Below, piece after piece: positions 1 through 51,467 of a stretch of 64,000 nucleotides of DNA. The DNA is from Amorphochlora amoebiformis (taxonomy: Eukaryota; Cercozoa; Chlorarachniophyceae). The position numbers were made by a program, and so were the translations under genes. How positions within the stretch are numbered: the first letter of the stretch is position 1; each line of letters opens with the position of its first letter. Below the pieces are notes generated by a model, which was given only the letters and a program-made list of their open reading frames with translations, had not been told where the DNA came from and ran no database searches. The stretch covers positions 534,380 through 598,379 of the forward strand of contig BAAHQB010000116.1 in assembly GCA_054601695.1 (NCBI GenBank), read 5' to 3'.

Positions 1-84
1 TCTGATTCTAGTCGAGATAAGGTCTGTGGTCTGTGTATGTTAAAATATATATGCCTATATGTATATGCAGATGTAAATACACAC

Positions 85-123
<39 letters not shown>

Positions 124-251
124 TATATATATATATATGTATGTACATAAAATAATAATAATGTACACATATTATATGTATCATCGTCAAAGTAGTTTAT
201 CTAAGATTTGCATCATTTAAAGCAAGCACACACATTTATATTATATTATAT

Positions 252-290
<39 letters not shown>

Positions 291-443
291 GGAACATTAA
301 TTTGCATACATTCACACACATAAGTACATACATGTGCGTGTACTGTATATATGTATATACACATACATAAATATGCACATAAATAATATATTATATATAT
401 ATATATATATGTATATATAGATAGATAGATAGATAAATGTATT

Positions 444-481
<38 letters not shown>

Positions 482-501
482 CAATATACACATATATACA
501 A

Positions 502-546
<45 letters not shown>

Positions 547-605
547 TATACATATACATATACATATTTGTATACATATATATATATATATCTAAATATT
601 GACGT

Positions 606-652
<47 letters not shown>

Positions 653-669
653 ACATTATAAACCTCCAG
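1..669. repeat. AT-rich flank 5' of the PPR-like gene, no gene recognised
   Basis: This stretch is almost wholly (AT)n, (TATG)n and (TAGA)n low-complexity sequence, with long AT runs near 87-120, 270-290 and 505-543. It leads straight into the splice acceptor at 668-669, so it is probably intron of the PPR-like gene whose earlier exons lie left of the window. I found no open, non-repetitive exon here. Confidence 0.7.
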
Positions 670-14330
<13,661 letters not shown>

Positions 14331-15303
14331 CACAATTTAGAGGAATAATCAATATGCCTGTTAAGAGTTCACCCAAAAGTTACTTCCTAAATATGAATTA
14401 AACTACCATCCGATAAATAGTTTTGGTTAGCGGGCAAATATATCCGACATATATATGAAACATCAAGTTTTGTAGTTATTATTTATCATAATAAATTATA
14501 AAGTTACGCAAACCTAGACTCAGTATAGTTAGTAGTGATCGGCAGTCCGCTACGTATACGTACGGTAAATCTTACTGCCAGTCACCACGAACACCCCCAT
14601 AAAACGCAAATTTAAAAGGGCCCATGTGTGCAACGTCGTTGTGCTAATTTACAAAAATTAGACATGCATATGTGCACGAGTGAGTATAAATTTTCAAACT
14701 ATTACGTCTGAACGTTACTATATGCGTACGTACGTACGTAAATATTAACATTTGCACAAATTCTATAGCTGCAACATAGAGAACTGAGGCGAGACTTACA
14801 TTCAAATTTAGACAATACTTGTTGGCGTTCGCAGTGTCAAGTAATATTTGCATTGTGACCATCATGCGTAAATTAACTCAAGTTACAATATATACGCATA
14901 TTTATAATATGTATACAATACGTACTGACGTACGTATGTATACGTACGTACCAACCTTCAATCATGTAATTGATATATTATCTAGATTATAGTATCCGTC
15001 CACGGTACGTACGTACGCATGAAATATTTTTTGTAGTCATGCGATGAACACTTATGACAAATGTTACTGGTACTAGATAACCGCTACTGGTCATAGATGG
15101 CATTGGAGAATGTTACTAGTATTATAGCCACTTAATAGCAGGCCATCGAAATTCACTGGAGAAACAAAACGTATAAAGTCTTTTCAATTTGTAGTATGCA
15201 CTGCACAACTCCCACAGATTACGCTAATCACTAGTACTACAACTAGTACAAATGGATATGAATGTGTCTTTATAATCGATTATTCATCATGATATATACA
15301 CAT

Positions 15304-15347
<44 letters not shown>

Positions 15348-15356
15348 AGTACCTAT

Positions 15357-15416
<60 letters not shown>

Positions 15417-15497
15417 CATATATATTTAAATACCCATATATACGCATATACACACATATATACACACACATATATGTTGTATTTATATATGCATATT

Positions 15498-15534
<37 letters not shown>

Positions 15535-15556
15535 TATACTATCATATATATGTATA

Positions 15557-15591
<35 letters not shown>

Positions 15592-15685
15592 AATACCTAT
15601 ATATATATATATATGTATATGTTGTATTTATATATGCATATTTATTTTATATATATATATGTACATATACTATCATATATGTATA

Positions 15686-15734
<49 letters not shown>

Positions 15735-15789
15735 CGCGTATATCTATCTATGCACTGCATGTAGTAGCGATTGGATGTAGTGTTTTTTT

Positions 15790-15921
15790 CATGAGTTAGT
15801 TATATTCGTACGGTTGGTAGTGTTTGTATCATGAGTTAGTAGTGCATGCATGAGTTAGTGCTGCATGGGTTAGTGCTGCATGGGTTAGTTATGGTCACAT
15901 GTGTTAGTACTGCATTAGTTA

Positions 15922-15925
<4 letters not shown>
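15790..15925 (+). repeat. GTTAGT-containing minisatellite
   Basis: Degenerate units of about 18 bp, consensus close to GCATGRGTTAGTGCT (ATGAGTTAGTTAT, ATGAGTTAGTAGTGCATGC, ATGGGTTAGTGCTGC), occur about seven times before an (AT)n block. It is not telomeric despite the GTTAG core. Confidence 0.85.
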
Positions 15926-15969
<44 letters not shown>

Positions 15970-15990
15970 TTTAGTAAGCCTAATATATGT

Positions 15991-16028
<38 letters not shown>

Positions 16029-16029
16029 T

Positions 16030-16072
<43 letters not shown>

Positions 16073-16133
16073 GTATATTAGTATATTTAATATATACACC
16101 GTTTATGTATGTATACATGTAAAAATACATACA

Positions 16134-16337
<204 letters not shown>

Positions 16338-16357
16338 AGTGTGTGCGTGTGTGTGTA

Positions 16358-16410
<53 letters not shown>

Positions 16411-16522
16411 ATGGATAATAATCATATATAAATATGTATATATACATACATATATGTGTATATATATATATGTAAATATATATATATATATATATAAACA
16501 CATATATATATATATATACATA

Positions 16523-16581
<59 letters not shown>

Positions 16582-16875
16582 TAGTATACCGTCAACAGTA
16601 GCACCCTGAGACGTGCATCGTGATAATTGAAATTTATGGCTTAGTCAAAGATCTACACTTTTATAGGCTACTAGCCGCAGTCAGTCCTTCATGAACCTGA
16701 AATAATCAAATCATACTAGTATTGGTAGAGGTAGTATTGTATGTTATCTAATTATGTGTAATCACAGGTATGCACACAGCAATACACAATGACAACAATA
16801 ACAGTAATAGAACTTCTAAGGTATAGATACCCACCTAGAATACGTCATTCATGTCGTATATACACATATACGTAC

Positions 16876-16914
<39 letters not shown>

Positions 16915-16931
16915 TATATAGTATACGTATG

Positions 16932-16984
<53 letters not shown>

Positions 16985-17018
16985 ATACATATGTATGTAT
17001 ATATAAATATTTATATAC

Positions 17019-17084
<66 letters not shown>

Positions 17085-17132
17085 TATATACATATGTTTA
17101 CACACATACACACATACATATATATATGTGTA

Positions 17133-17181
<49 letters not shown>

Positions 17182-17319
17182 ATATATTTATATACATATT
17201 TATAAATATTATGTGCATGTGTACATAATATGACAGACAGATTATGAAGAATGCATATGTAATTGTTTTCAAATGTAACTCAAGAAGATTTTTAAATATA
17301 ACAAAAATGTTTTCAAATG

Positions 17320-17350
<31 letters not shown>

Positions 17351-17589
17351 TATACATATATATATATATTATATTATATATATGTATATATTATATATAT
17401 ATATATATACACGTATATATTCTATATAAATACAAATATATATATATATATATATAATATATATGAATATATATATATATACCTACATATAATATATATA
17501 TTTTATATATATATATATATATACATATATATATAGATAATTACATATTGTGTATTATTCACAGATACATATATATATATATACATATG

Positions 17590-17626
<37 letters not shown>

Positions 17627-17700
17627 TATCATATCTATACATCTATATATATATTGTATACATAAATACATGTATAAATTGCATGAACACACTCAGACGC

Positions 17701-17781
<81 letters not shown>

Positions 17782-17891
17782 ATATATGTATAAATATGTG
17801 TGTATGTGTGTGTGTTTGCATATATGCATACATTCTAATCTATATATTATCTTGAATCATATGCATAAAATGTAATATACATTCTACTGCT

Positions 17892-18608
17892 TTAACCTCG
17901 TACGAAGTAATAATAGAGCAAAAATAGAACTGTGAGCGATACCCCCATTCCAGCATAAACCAGAAAACGATCCACGTTCTCTGAATAAGAGGAAATTCGT
18001 ATTACACGTGTGTACGTATGTATATATATATATACATACATATACATATATATATATATATATATACATATTATATGATATATATGTGCATGTGTGCATG
18101 TATTATATACGTGTATATATGCATATGTATACGTAAGTTTATGCAGATTTCTACGTATATTATATGTACGTATGTGTTCATATACGCGTATATATATATG
18201 CAATATATTATACGTATAATATATGCATATACAATATATATATATAAAAGGAAATGAATAGATATGTTATGTGAAGAAATGAATAGATATGTATATGTCT
18301 CTATATATATATATATCTCTATATATATATATTTCTAATATATATATTATATATATATATACATATATATATATATACAAGACAGTGGGGAAAAGAGATA
18401 CGGAAGAGACAGAGGTGGCAAGAGAAAGGGAGAGACATTGTAGTAGTAGGGAGGGTATATATTTTATCTGTCTAAAACATATGCACACATATAATGATTT
18501 CATTTCTTTGTTACGTATGTGTACATACAAAAATACATATTACATATGTATATAGACGTTATGATATGTTATGTATGTTAATACCTCATCTCTACAAAAT
18601 AATACACG

Positions 18609-18649
<41 letters not shown>

Positions 18650-18702
18650 TTTTTTTATATATATATATGTATTTACGTGTAAATATGTATATTTAATACA
18701 TT

Positions 18703-18735
<33 letters not shown>

Positions 18736-18740
18736 GTATG

Positions 18741-18785
<45 letters not shown>

Positions 18786-19331
18786 AATCTATAATTATTG
18801 TACGTAAATACCTCGACGTTCGATCATTTTGATGAGCGAGCCGGAGAGGCCTAGTGTGTTAGCGACATCCAGCATCTTCCGGTGCGCGCTCTAGATATTA
18901 CATCATACATAATATACATAATATATATATGTATACGTATTTATACACGTGCATATAAATAATCATATTACTATATAGATATATACACATACATATATAC
19001 ATACATATATACACATACATATATATTTCACGATATAATATTCAGATGTATATGTCAGCATATGTATATACAGTACATACAAATGTACATGTATGATACA
19101 TAAATATATATATATATATATACATGTACATAAATACATATATATATATATATACATTTATGTACATGTATACACATAGAAATGTATATATATATATATG
19201 GATGTACATATATGTATATATATATTATATATATATAAATATATTTATATATTATTATATTTATTACATTATATCATATTATATTCTATTATATATATGT
19301 ATATATATACACATATATATATATATATATA

Positions 19332-19374
<43 letters not shown>

Positions 19375-19434
19375 CATATATATATATATACATATGCGTG
19401 TATTTTACAGATAAAGTATATAATACATAATATA

Positions 19435-19516
<82 letters not shown>

Positions 19517-19614
19517 TGTATAAGATATAAGTTGCTTGTTGAAGCGTGACCTTAAGTATGTTGCCTTGATTCCGTAGATTCTCAAGGGTTGCACGACCTA
19601 TATATACATGTATA

Positions 19615-19669
<55 letters not shown>

Positions 19670-19715
19670 CATATATATATATATATATAGTATACATGTA
19701 TTTATAAAATATATG

Positions 19716-19758
<43 letters not shown>

Positions 19759-19787
19759 ATGTATATATATCTAAATATATATATATA

Positions 19788-19826
<39 letters not shown>

Positions 19827-19836
19827 GCATATATAT

Positions 19837-19880
<44 letters not shown>

Positions 19881-19923
19881 GTATATGGGCATTGAAGAAA
19901 CATAATGTTATATTCACATATAC

Positions 19924-19957
<34 letters not shown>

Positions 19958-20007
19958 TACGTATGTATATATATATTATATACATATATATGTGTATACA
20001 TGAATGG

Positions 20008-20039
<32 letters not shown>

Positions 20040-20061
20040 GTATTTAATAATCTTACATGTT

Positions 20062-20105
<44 letters not shown>

Positions 20106-20159
20106 TGTATATATGTATATGTACATATATATGTATATATTATGTTTATATGCAATATC

Positions 20160-20220
<61 letters not shown>

Positions 20221-20286
20221 ATATTATGTATACATACATCTATGTACAAAAAAATATCCAATTACATAAATGTATACATAATATTT

Positions 20287-20361
<75 letters not shown>

Positions 20362-20391
20362 GTATAATGTAGATTACAAATATATTTTCAT

Positions 20392-20423
<32 letters not shown>

Positions 20424-21213
20424 GTGTATATTTGTATTCTCATGTAAATCTTTGCAATATATATATACATGTATGTATAAGTATAAATAAATTCTATGTA
20501 TGCATAAAACATATATATTGTCGATCAACCGGTTTCAAGTATACGGTCTGCCTCTCTATTCGAGTTATGCAAGGATTCCTGAAGGGAGATGAAAGCCATT
20601 TTTAATTAGCCCTGATTCGAAAACCTTAATCCTAACTCTAACCTATGCCTCTGCTCCTCTCCTTCCTCTCCTCACCCTTCCTCTCCTCCCTCTCCTCTCC
20701 CTTCTCTCCTCCCTCAGATCCTCTCATCCTCGATTAGTTCTCTTCCTCTTCCCCTTGCCACCCCTCCCCACTTCTCCCTTCCCGCCCCTCCCCACTTCTC
20801 CCCTCTCCTTTTCTCGTCCTGACCTAACCTGACGAAAGACTTCGATTTATATACCTTATTCTGCTGATATGTCTGGTACGCGTTGTATCGTTTTTGCTGC
20901 ACATATCAACGTATAGCTCAAGTTCAGAAATTCCATCCCGTTTTTCACCTTCCCTGTCTGTCTTCCCCTTCCTCTATCTTTTTGTCTCTCCCTAAACCCC
21001 TCTGTTTACTCCGATTTCCTCAGTGATGCAGAATATTTTATGGACCCATTAGAGGAAATGAGAAGGATGTTATTAGGGGATGAGCAAAGAGATAAGACTA
21101 AGATGCGAGTAGGAGTATTACTCTGAGCTCTTGGTCTTCTGGAGAACCCATGAGTTGCTCTCGTAAGCGCTTGGACCTAAAGATTTGTTACACACACACA
21201 TATATATGTGTAT

Positions 21214-21266
<53 letters not shown>

Positions 21267-21287
21267 GATAAATATAATATATGTATA

Positions 21288-21331
<44 letters not shown>

Positions 21332-21342
21332 GTGTATGCATA

Positions 21343-21427
<85 letters not shown>

Positions 21428-21458
21428 AAGATATATATGTGTGTATACATATTATATG

Positions 21459-21490
<32 letters not shown>

Positions 21491-22292
21491 CATATATATA
21501 CATATAATATATATATATATATATACATAATATTATATATATACATATATATATATATATATGTATGTATGTAACATGTATATAAAAAGCGTGAATTTTA
21601 CCCTGAAACAAATTCACCTGGTTCGCTGCTGGTACTTAGACTCCATCCTATTGAGGGATTTCTCGATACCCATATGAATGCTAGTGAACAGCAGTCATTA
21701 ATCATAAAGACTCAGAAATCCAAGCTCAACCCCACACGAACACCAACCCAACCCTCAACCGATGATACATTAGCAATCGGTGCATTTACCCTGAGAGCCC
21801 ATCGATCCGTCCAACCCACATCTCCCGTCTGCCTGGTCCTTACCAAAATTCACAGGAATCACTAACACACGATTGTGTGTTTGCCAATGAGTTGGCTCGT
21901 TGACGGCCAAAATAGTATCTTACGCCAGGAGGTCATATCAGGGGTGGTATACATTCCATTGAGAAAAGACTAAAGATTTGGATAGTGCTATACTAAAAGA
22001 TTTGGCTAGTGCTATACCTTCTGATTGGGCCAAAATCATCAAATACTGTATCTTATTCCCGAGCTCTCGGGCGTCGCTCGAACACTGTAAAATGTTCCAG
22101 GGTTTAATAGAGGTCATGAAGAGCTACAGGGAAAATAGAAAGGCAAAGGCCTCGATTGTAAGGAGAAGGGCGTTTCACGACCACCTTTTCATAGAGTTTT
22201 TGGTCGAAAAGCCCCGACTCAAGGTTGTCGAGTTCGCGCTGCAGGCTGATACTCAGGCGTTTGGCGTCGGGAAACTGGCTCGAAACCGACAT
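17892..22292 (-). CDS. GOSR2: Membrin / Golgi SNAP receptor complex member 2 (Qb-SNARE)
   Basis: Nine exons on the minus strand: 22185-22292, 22018-22084, 21122-21176, 20880-20961, 20796-20828, 20530-20578, 19551-19597, 18812-18890 and 17892-17980. They join in phase to 202 aa, close to the usual 210-225. The start is the ATG at 22290-22292 ([15 protein letters not shown]). The N-terminal region carries the family's W..K and EFLNLS-like motifs. The C-terminal SNARE helix includes [15 protein letters not shown] and [19 protein letters not shown], then [17 protein letters not shown] and a single C-terminal membrane anchor ([13 protein letters not shown]). Membrin mediates ER-to-Golgi and intra-Golgi vesicle fusion. 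The last four exons are secure by similarity; exons 3-5 rest on phase and weak similarity and lie in purine-rich DNA. The gene is head-to-head with PRP17. Confidence 0.9.
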
Positions 22293-22555
22293 CTTCCAAA
22301 AGAATTGATTCTCCTCCTTCCTCTCCGGTAGTTCTCAAGGCTTGAAGAAGGAAAGGGACAGGCAGGGTCGGGTAGCTGTCTCGCGCACACGTCACCAACT
22401 CAGAGGGCGGGCGTGACAACTGTGACATTTCTTCAGATAATATGTGACATAGCGCAACGTCACGCTTCATATTTTTTACCACTGAAAGGTCACGCAAATT
22501 GGTCACAAGTCGCTGGTCCACGGCGTCGAGTCTCTCCCCGGAGGACAATCGAACC
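22293..22555. promoter_or_regulatory. Shared 263-bp divergent promoter region, membrin / PRP17
   Basis: This is the only sequence between the two start codons and is free of AT microsatellite. It holds seven GTCAC/GTGAC pentamers between 22391 and 22506 (22391, 22413, 22422, 22444, 22459, 22489, 22502), including ACGTCACG and GCGTGACA, which resemble CRE/bZIP-type sites. No TATA box is obvious. Function as a bidirectional promoter is inferred from gene orientation. Confidence 0.5.
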
Positions 22556-30542
<7,987 letters not shown>

Positions 30543-31260
30543 TTCCACGAGCTATCATCGAGCAAGATCGATACAACAGAGGTAACGATATCGTCTTTGA
30601 CTGCGGCGTGCTTTTTAATTGATAGGACTTTGTTCTTAGAACACTGTACTTGTACTTCCAGTCGGTGTTGTTAAGTTATCCACTAGATCCAGTGTCACTA
30701 CACAATAAGACACTGAACATGTCACAGATACCGCGGCAAATTATAAGGATTTCCCTGTTAAATTCTATGATAACATCTAGATATATCTAGTATATATGTA
30801 ATATAATATACTAGTATATCTAGATCTAGAGATATGGATATATATATATATATATAAGATATATATATATATATCCAATAAGTTATTTCTACTATCTAGA
30901 GGTTTGGGAAATCGGAGCCCAAGCTATACTAGGCTATTACTAGCTACAGGTCCTTTGGTTCTGGAGTCTAGAGAGTATTATTTGGGGCTGCCTTCTTTGG
31001 TTCCGAAGCGCTCGATCGCGATATCATGTTTTTAAAATTTCAGGAAATTGTTGGCTAGCTAGCTGTCACTACTAACTAGACTAAATTAAACTTATAATCA
31101 TACAGTAATACTAGTATAACATCTAGAACATGGCCGAGTATCGTCGAAATTAACGAAGTATAGACTAGTCTATATAGCTAGTAATAGTAGTCACCTGAAT
31201 CTAGAATAGAATTAAACGATACGGCTCGCTGCGGCGTAGATCTAGGTTTTGAAGCTTTGA
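30543..31260. other. Intergenic region between the convergent PRP17 and IMP4 genes
   Basis: Seven hundred bases of moderate-AT sequence with many CTAG, TCTAGA and ACTAGT motifs and a short AT stretch near 30838-30875. It must hold the 3' UTRs and transcript ends of both genes. I see no coding potential. The part around 30730-30800 resembles sequence downstream of the hydrolase near 47355-47450 (GCGGCAAATT, then TCTAG-rich DNA). Confidence 0.6.
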
Positions 31261-36258
<4,998 letters not shown>

Positions 36259-36685
36259 CCCCTTGTTTTCCGTCTGAGAGCTCGCCACTCGGCGCCGTCG
36301 GAGGCGAAAAATTCTCGGCGAAAAGAAAATTTCGAATGGTGGTCAACTCCATCATCAATCAATATTAAAGCCGAAAAAGAAAAGAAAACCGCGGCTCGAA
36401 TGGATGTGACCAGGCTGTTGGTGGCCAACGTATTCCATGACCTTCTAACTAGGAAGCGTCTTCTTTGGATCCAGTTCGGCACTTAATTCAAAGAAAAGAC
36501 CTCACACATCCTGTAAACTTCATAATATATAGCGGGGAAACAGAAAAAGATTCATTCGTGGTAAGGGGGTAGTTGGTGAGTCACTCAGCGTGACTTCACT
36601 CATCCACGTGGAGATACAACCCTCCAAATTGCGCGCCCGAGTCCACCGACGCCATCCGACGCCATAACTATCCTCAAGCAGAGTC
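36259..36685. promoter_or_regulatory. Shared 427-bp divergent promoter region, IMP4 / dienelactone hydrolase
   Basis: Lies between the ATG of IMP4 and the ATG of the hydrolase and is balanced in GC. It carries GTGAGTCACTCAGCGTGACT near 36575-36594, a short interrupted palindrome with AP-1/bZIP-like TGAGTCAC, and a CCACGTGG E-box at 36604-36611. Regulatory function is inferred from position. Confidence 0.5.
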
Positions 36686-47109
<10,424 letters not shown>

Positions 47110-48111
47110 TCAGTATGATATCCAATGACGGTCAACGTGATCAAGTTCCAGTTCTAGTGTCTAGAGTATTAATCTAGTAATATCAGGAGCATGCCCGGCT
47201 CAGGCTAGGCCCACCAGTGGGCCACCACTATGATATACATCTGAACTTAACGGTTTGGTGTAATCTAGAATATAGATCCTATCATCTAGATCATGCATAC
47301 GTATATACGTACGCCGTGACTGTACAGTGTTGTTTGAGTGTACACAGTATGATATGCGGCAAATTTACCTGGTAAAATCCATGATCTTGACAATAAATCT
47401 GTACTGATATATCCTGGATATCCTAGATATCTAGTATATACTAGATTAGATAATAGATAGTCTAGAAACTAGTAAGTATATTTCATTTGGATTTATATGC
47501 ATATATATATATATATAGCTAGCTGCAGCTACTAGTACTGCTAGTACTAGAACTAGTAGAAGTAGCCTGCCTGTCTAGCTCTGTATATATATACGTAGCT
47601 GTGGTACTATTATTAGCTATGGGGTACTATTATTAGTATTACTCTAGTACTGTATAGTATAATGCGGCGTGCCCGGTATAATCTATACTAGCTATAGATT
47701 CTAGAGATTGAATCATTCATGATAATCAAGGGATGTATCAATGAGTTAGATATACTCTAGATACTACTAAGATACTGCAGCGCTAGCTGAGATCACAAGT
47801 ACTACTGAGTATCACGTACATGTGTGTATGAATTGATGATTTAGTTTCAAAATGAAAAAGTCGAATTACAACTTTCGCCTAGCAACTGGATTATTTATGT
47901 GCGACTGTGCGGTCTGGTAGCCTTCGCAAAGCAAATTTCAACTGACGAGCATTCACATAAAAATTTTGATGTGAGAAAAACTGATATGGGATGAAAGAGA
48001 GAGATAAATGAAGAAACACGCGGAAATAAACCCAAAAAAGATAAGAGCAAAAGAGGAAAAGAGAGACAAAGTTTTGTGTGTTGGTGCTGGTGGCAAACAA
48101 ATATATCTAGT

Positions 48112-48168
<57 letters not shown>

Positions 48169-48308
48169 TATATAATATATATATATATATGTGTGTGTGT
48201 ACAAACTTTTGTGTGCATATTTTGTGTTTTATTTCGATGTTTCTATATAAGATATTAATATATAAGGATGGATACATAAAATATATATTTACATGTCATA
48301 TATATATA

Positions 48309-48351
<43 letters not shown>

Positions 48352-48464
48352 CATGAACATGTACATGTGATGTCTACGTGTCCAAAAGTATCTAGAGAGA
48401 TTAAAATGGTACTGATAGAAGGAACAAGATGAGAATTTAGATTCCGACCTGTTCGTAGTGAGGT
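47110..48464. other. Intergenic region between hydrolase and coiled-coil gene 3' ends
   Basis: About 750 bp of non-repetitive DNA with many CTAG, ACTAGT and TACTAG motifs (47110-47890), then (AT)n blocks near 48115-48190 and 48298-48342. It lies between convergent genes and should contain both 3' UTRs. No convincing exon was found. Confidence 0.6.
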
Positions 48465-49163
48465 CTAGTTTGCTTTCGACCCCACGGTTTGCTGGACAAA
48501 AACTGCTAACCCCTCGAACTGGGATATCATCTTCTCCCACCGCTGTTCCGCCAGTCTCTCTGAGTAATCTAGACGTTGCCTAAGGTCCGAAATTGTGTTC
48601 ATCTGCTCGAGGAGGACCTCCCGTAGGATGTATATCTGCTTCGACGCGAGTGCTAACTTTGTCTCTGGATTGTCGTCGCGCTCTTCGAACGGCATCCTGG
48701 CCTCCATTGGCATATGATCCTCAATGTTTGCCCCGTTTATGGGCTCAAGATTTTCCTTGTCGTTTTCGTCAATGCGTTCAGGGTCGTACACAACGGACAA
48801 GGTTTGTTTTCTGGATTCTACACGAGTCTCGGATCTCGATCGGCATAGTCCTTCGGGCTGCTTCTTGACCTCTGGGATTAGATCCCCCAATATATCGCGA
48901 GGCCCTAGACTTCTTGACCGACGCCGCTGTCTCGCAGCACGGCTCCTGGCGTCAGTTTTGTCGTCGTTGGGGTCTAGAGGGGAGAGCGCCGCCCGCAAAT
49001 ACTTGCGACCGTCCAGCTTCTTCTGCCCTACCTTCCCCGGACTTGAAGAAGCTTTATCCTTGGAATCAGCAGTTGAATTAAATATTTTGGAGGACATCCG
49101 GGTGTTTTCCTTAGCACGGGTATCCGAACGTAGAAGAATCGGGGAGGGGTGTGCGTAAGCCAT
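48465..49163 (-). CDS. Hypothetical coiled-coil protein, single exon, 232 aa
   Basis: The start is the ATG at 49161-49163 (MAYAHPSPILLR); an in-frame TTG further upstream is not a likely start. Exon-like GC and one uninterrupted frame support a real gene. The N-terminal 100 residues are basic and Ser-rich (ARSRAARQRRRSRSLGPRDI), the middle is acidic (YDPERIDENDKENLEPING), and the C-terminal 60 residues form a probable coiled coil (LASKQIYILREVLLEQMNTI, LRQRLDYSERLAEQRWEKM). There is no signal peptide or membrane segment. I do not recognise the family; a cytoskeletal or nuclear scaffold role would only be a guess. It is the only intron-free gene in the window and is head-to-head with the NCBP3-like gene 133 bp away. 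Confidence 0.78.
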   Translation of the reverse strand: MAYAHPSPILLRSDTRAKENTRMSSKIFNSTADSKDKASSSPGKVGQKKLDGRKYLRAALSPLDPNDDKTDARSRAARQRRRSRSLGPRDILGDLIPEVKKQPEGLCRSRSETRVESRKQTLSVVYDPERIDENDKENLEPINGANIEDHMPMEARMPFEERDDNPETKLALASKQIYILREVLLEQMNTISDLRQRLDYSERLAEQRWEKMISQFEGLAVFVQQTVGSKAN

Positions 49164-49296
49164 GAGGTTGACCGTTGGTTTAATTCGAGCCGAGTTTTTG
49201 TTCAAACCGATATTTTAAAACAATATAATAAATTTAAATATTCATCGGGAATGGCGTCCACGCAAACCTGACCGCCGCCGATTCTGCTCGTGCTTT
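49164..49296. promoter_or_regulatory. 133-bp divergent promoter region, coiled-coil gene / NCBP3-like gene
   Basis: The shortest start-to-start gap in the window. It contains an AT stretch (AATATAATAAATTTAAATATTC near 49222-49243) flanked by GC-rich sequence with CCGCCGCCG. Bidirectional promoter activity is inferred from orientation only. Confidence 0.45.
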
Positions 49297-49961
49297 ATGC
49301 AACGCATCTACCTCCCAAACCCTTTGGCCGGAATGAACGTATCAGCCGTGTCGTATGGGGATGGGACGTTGCTGATGGGGCCGCGTGGAGTCCCTCCCAA
49401 GCCTCGACCGGTGGCGTTATTGAGGCAGTTTGGACCTATGGCACAGGTTGGTTTGATATTTCCGATTTTAAAACTTAATCCGTATCTCAAATGTTCCAAT
49501 TTTCTCCGTTGTATGGAGCATTCGGCTCATCATCAAGGAGGATTGGTTTCTCGTGAGAACCACGAAGATGGCTTTGACAATCCTCCTCCGAATCCTTCTA
49601 AAATATTGTTTTTTTAGCATGCATCCGACTCAATCACACTTTCTCACAGGCCTTGAAACTACCCTTCCCTCCTTTAGATAAAACCGAACCCCAATTCTGA
49701 CTGTTGACCTAATTGAAATCCTTACAGTCAAACCTCCTACTCATGCTAATGTGTTCCCGTATGCGCTCCCAGCCGCTGTACGTCCTGCCTCTTATGGATC
49801 TGGAGGCGATCCGGATACCCGACACGTGTCACATCCGGGGGGCGGACGACATGACGACTCAGGACATTCGAGGTTATTTCGCCGCGGTCACAGGTTGTTA
49901 GTTTTATCTCTCAATTTCTTTTTCTCTCAACCTTTTCCCTCTCTCCTATGTGTGTATATAT

Positions 49962-50010
<49 letters not shown>

Positions 50011-50012
50011 AT

Positions 50013-50043
<31 letters not shown>

Positions 50044-50071
50044 CTCACATATATATATATATATGTGTGTG

Positions 50072-50160
<89 letters not shown>

Positions 50161-50183
50161 CTATGTAAATAGTAAATATTAAA

Positions 50184-50248
<65 letters not shown>

Positions 50249-50256
50249 GTATGAAA

Positions 50257-50302
<46 letters not shown>

Positions 50303-50552
50303 CACACACATATATATATATATATATCAAAGGAATCCGGCGTGTGGAATGGGTTAATCCGAGCTCGTGCAACGTATTCCATAAATATGTATATGTATGC
50401 ATATATATATATATATATACATATATGTATATATAGATATATATATATGTGTGTGTGTGTATGTGTGCTATGTGTAGACAAGTGTGAATATATATAAATA
50501 CAATGCAAGTGTCGATATAGTATTCATATGTTTCATATGTTTCATACGAATA

Positions 50553-50602
<50 letters not shown>

Positions 50603-50618
50603 GTCTGTGTGACAATGA

Positions 50619-50692
<74 letters not shown>

Positions 50693-50735
50693 GTATATAT
50701 TTGTGTTTTTTTTAACGCATGCATGCACACACACA

Positions 50736-50805
<70 letters not shown>

Positions 50806-51036
50806 ACGCACTCATTCTCACTCTCTCAATCCCTTCTTCTCTCAGTATTTTTCTCTCTCTTCCTCTCCCCTGCCTCCCTCGCTCTTTCTCACTCTCTCTC
50901 TCTCTTTCCCTGCCTCTCTCTCTTTTTCTTCTCCGTCTCTTTCTCCTACTCTCCATCTCCAGACCCAAAACCTCCCTATTACGCATATGATGCATATATA
51001 TATATATATATATACATATATAATATATATATATAC

Positions 51037-51067
<31 letters not shown>

Positions 51068-51257
51068 TATACATATATTTAGATATAAAAATATATACAA
51101 TGTGTCTGCCTAATGCACATATATAAAACATGTATGTGTAAGATATGGTACCCGAAATTGATACATATATATATATATGTATATATATTTATATATATAT
51201 ATTTATATATATATATATATATATTTATATATTGTATATATATTTAAATATATATAG

Positions 51258-51320
<63 letters not shown>

Positions 51321-51434
51321 GCGATATACCTTAAGAAGATAGGGTACACGAATATTGTGAAATTCGACAAATCTTCCCTAGTTACGAGGACTAATATATA
51401 CATATGTATATATATATAATATTTATATATACAA

Positions 51435-51467
<33 letters not shown>

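Noticed and set aside
14644-14865. 73-aa minus-strand frame in the spacer after the PPR-like gene
   Set aside because: AT-rich, no recognisable motif, no splice context; compatible with chance.
15790-15925. GTTAGT repeats as telomeric sequence
   Set aside because: The unit is about 18 bp with variable flanks, not a TTAGGG or TTTAGGG hexamer or heptamer.
21001-21115. Plus-strand exon reading [20 protein letters not shown]
   Set aside because: Open and protein-like, but it lies inside the membrin gene on the opposite strand with no partner exon or family match. Possible but unsupported.
47891-48218. Minus-strand frames of 69-107 aa downstream of the coiled-coil gene
   Set aside because: No ATG start in the unique part, hydrophobic low-complexity composition, and a position in the probable 3' UTR.
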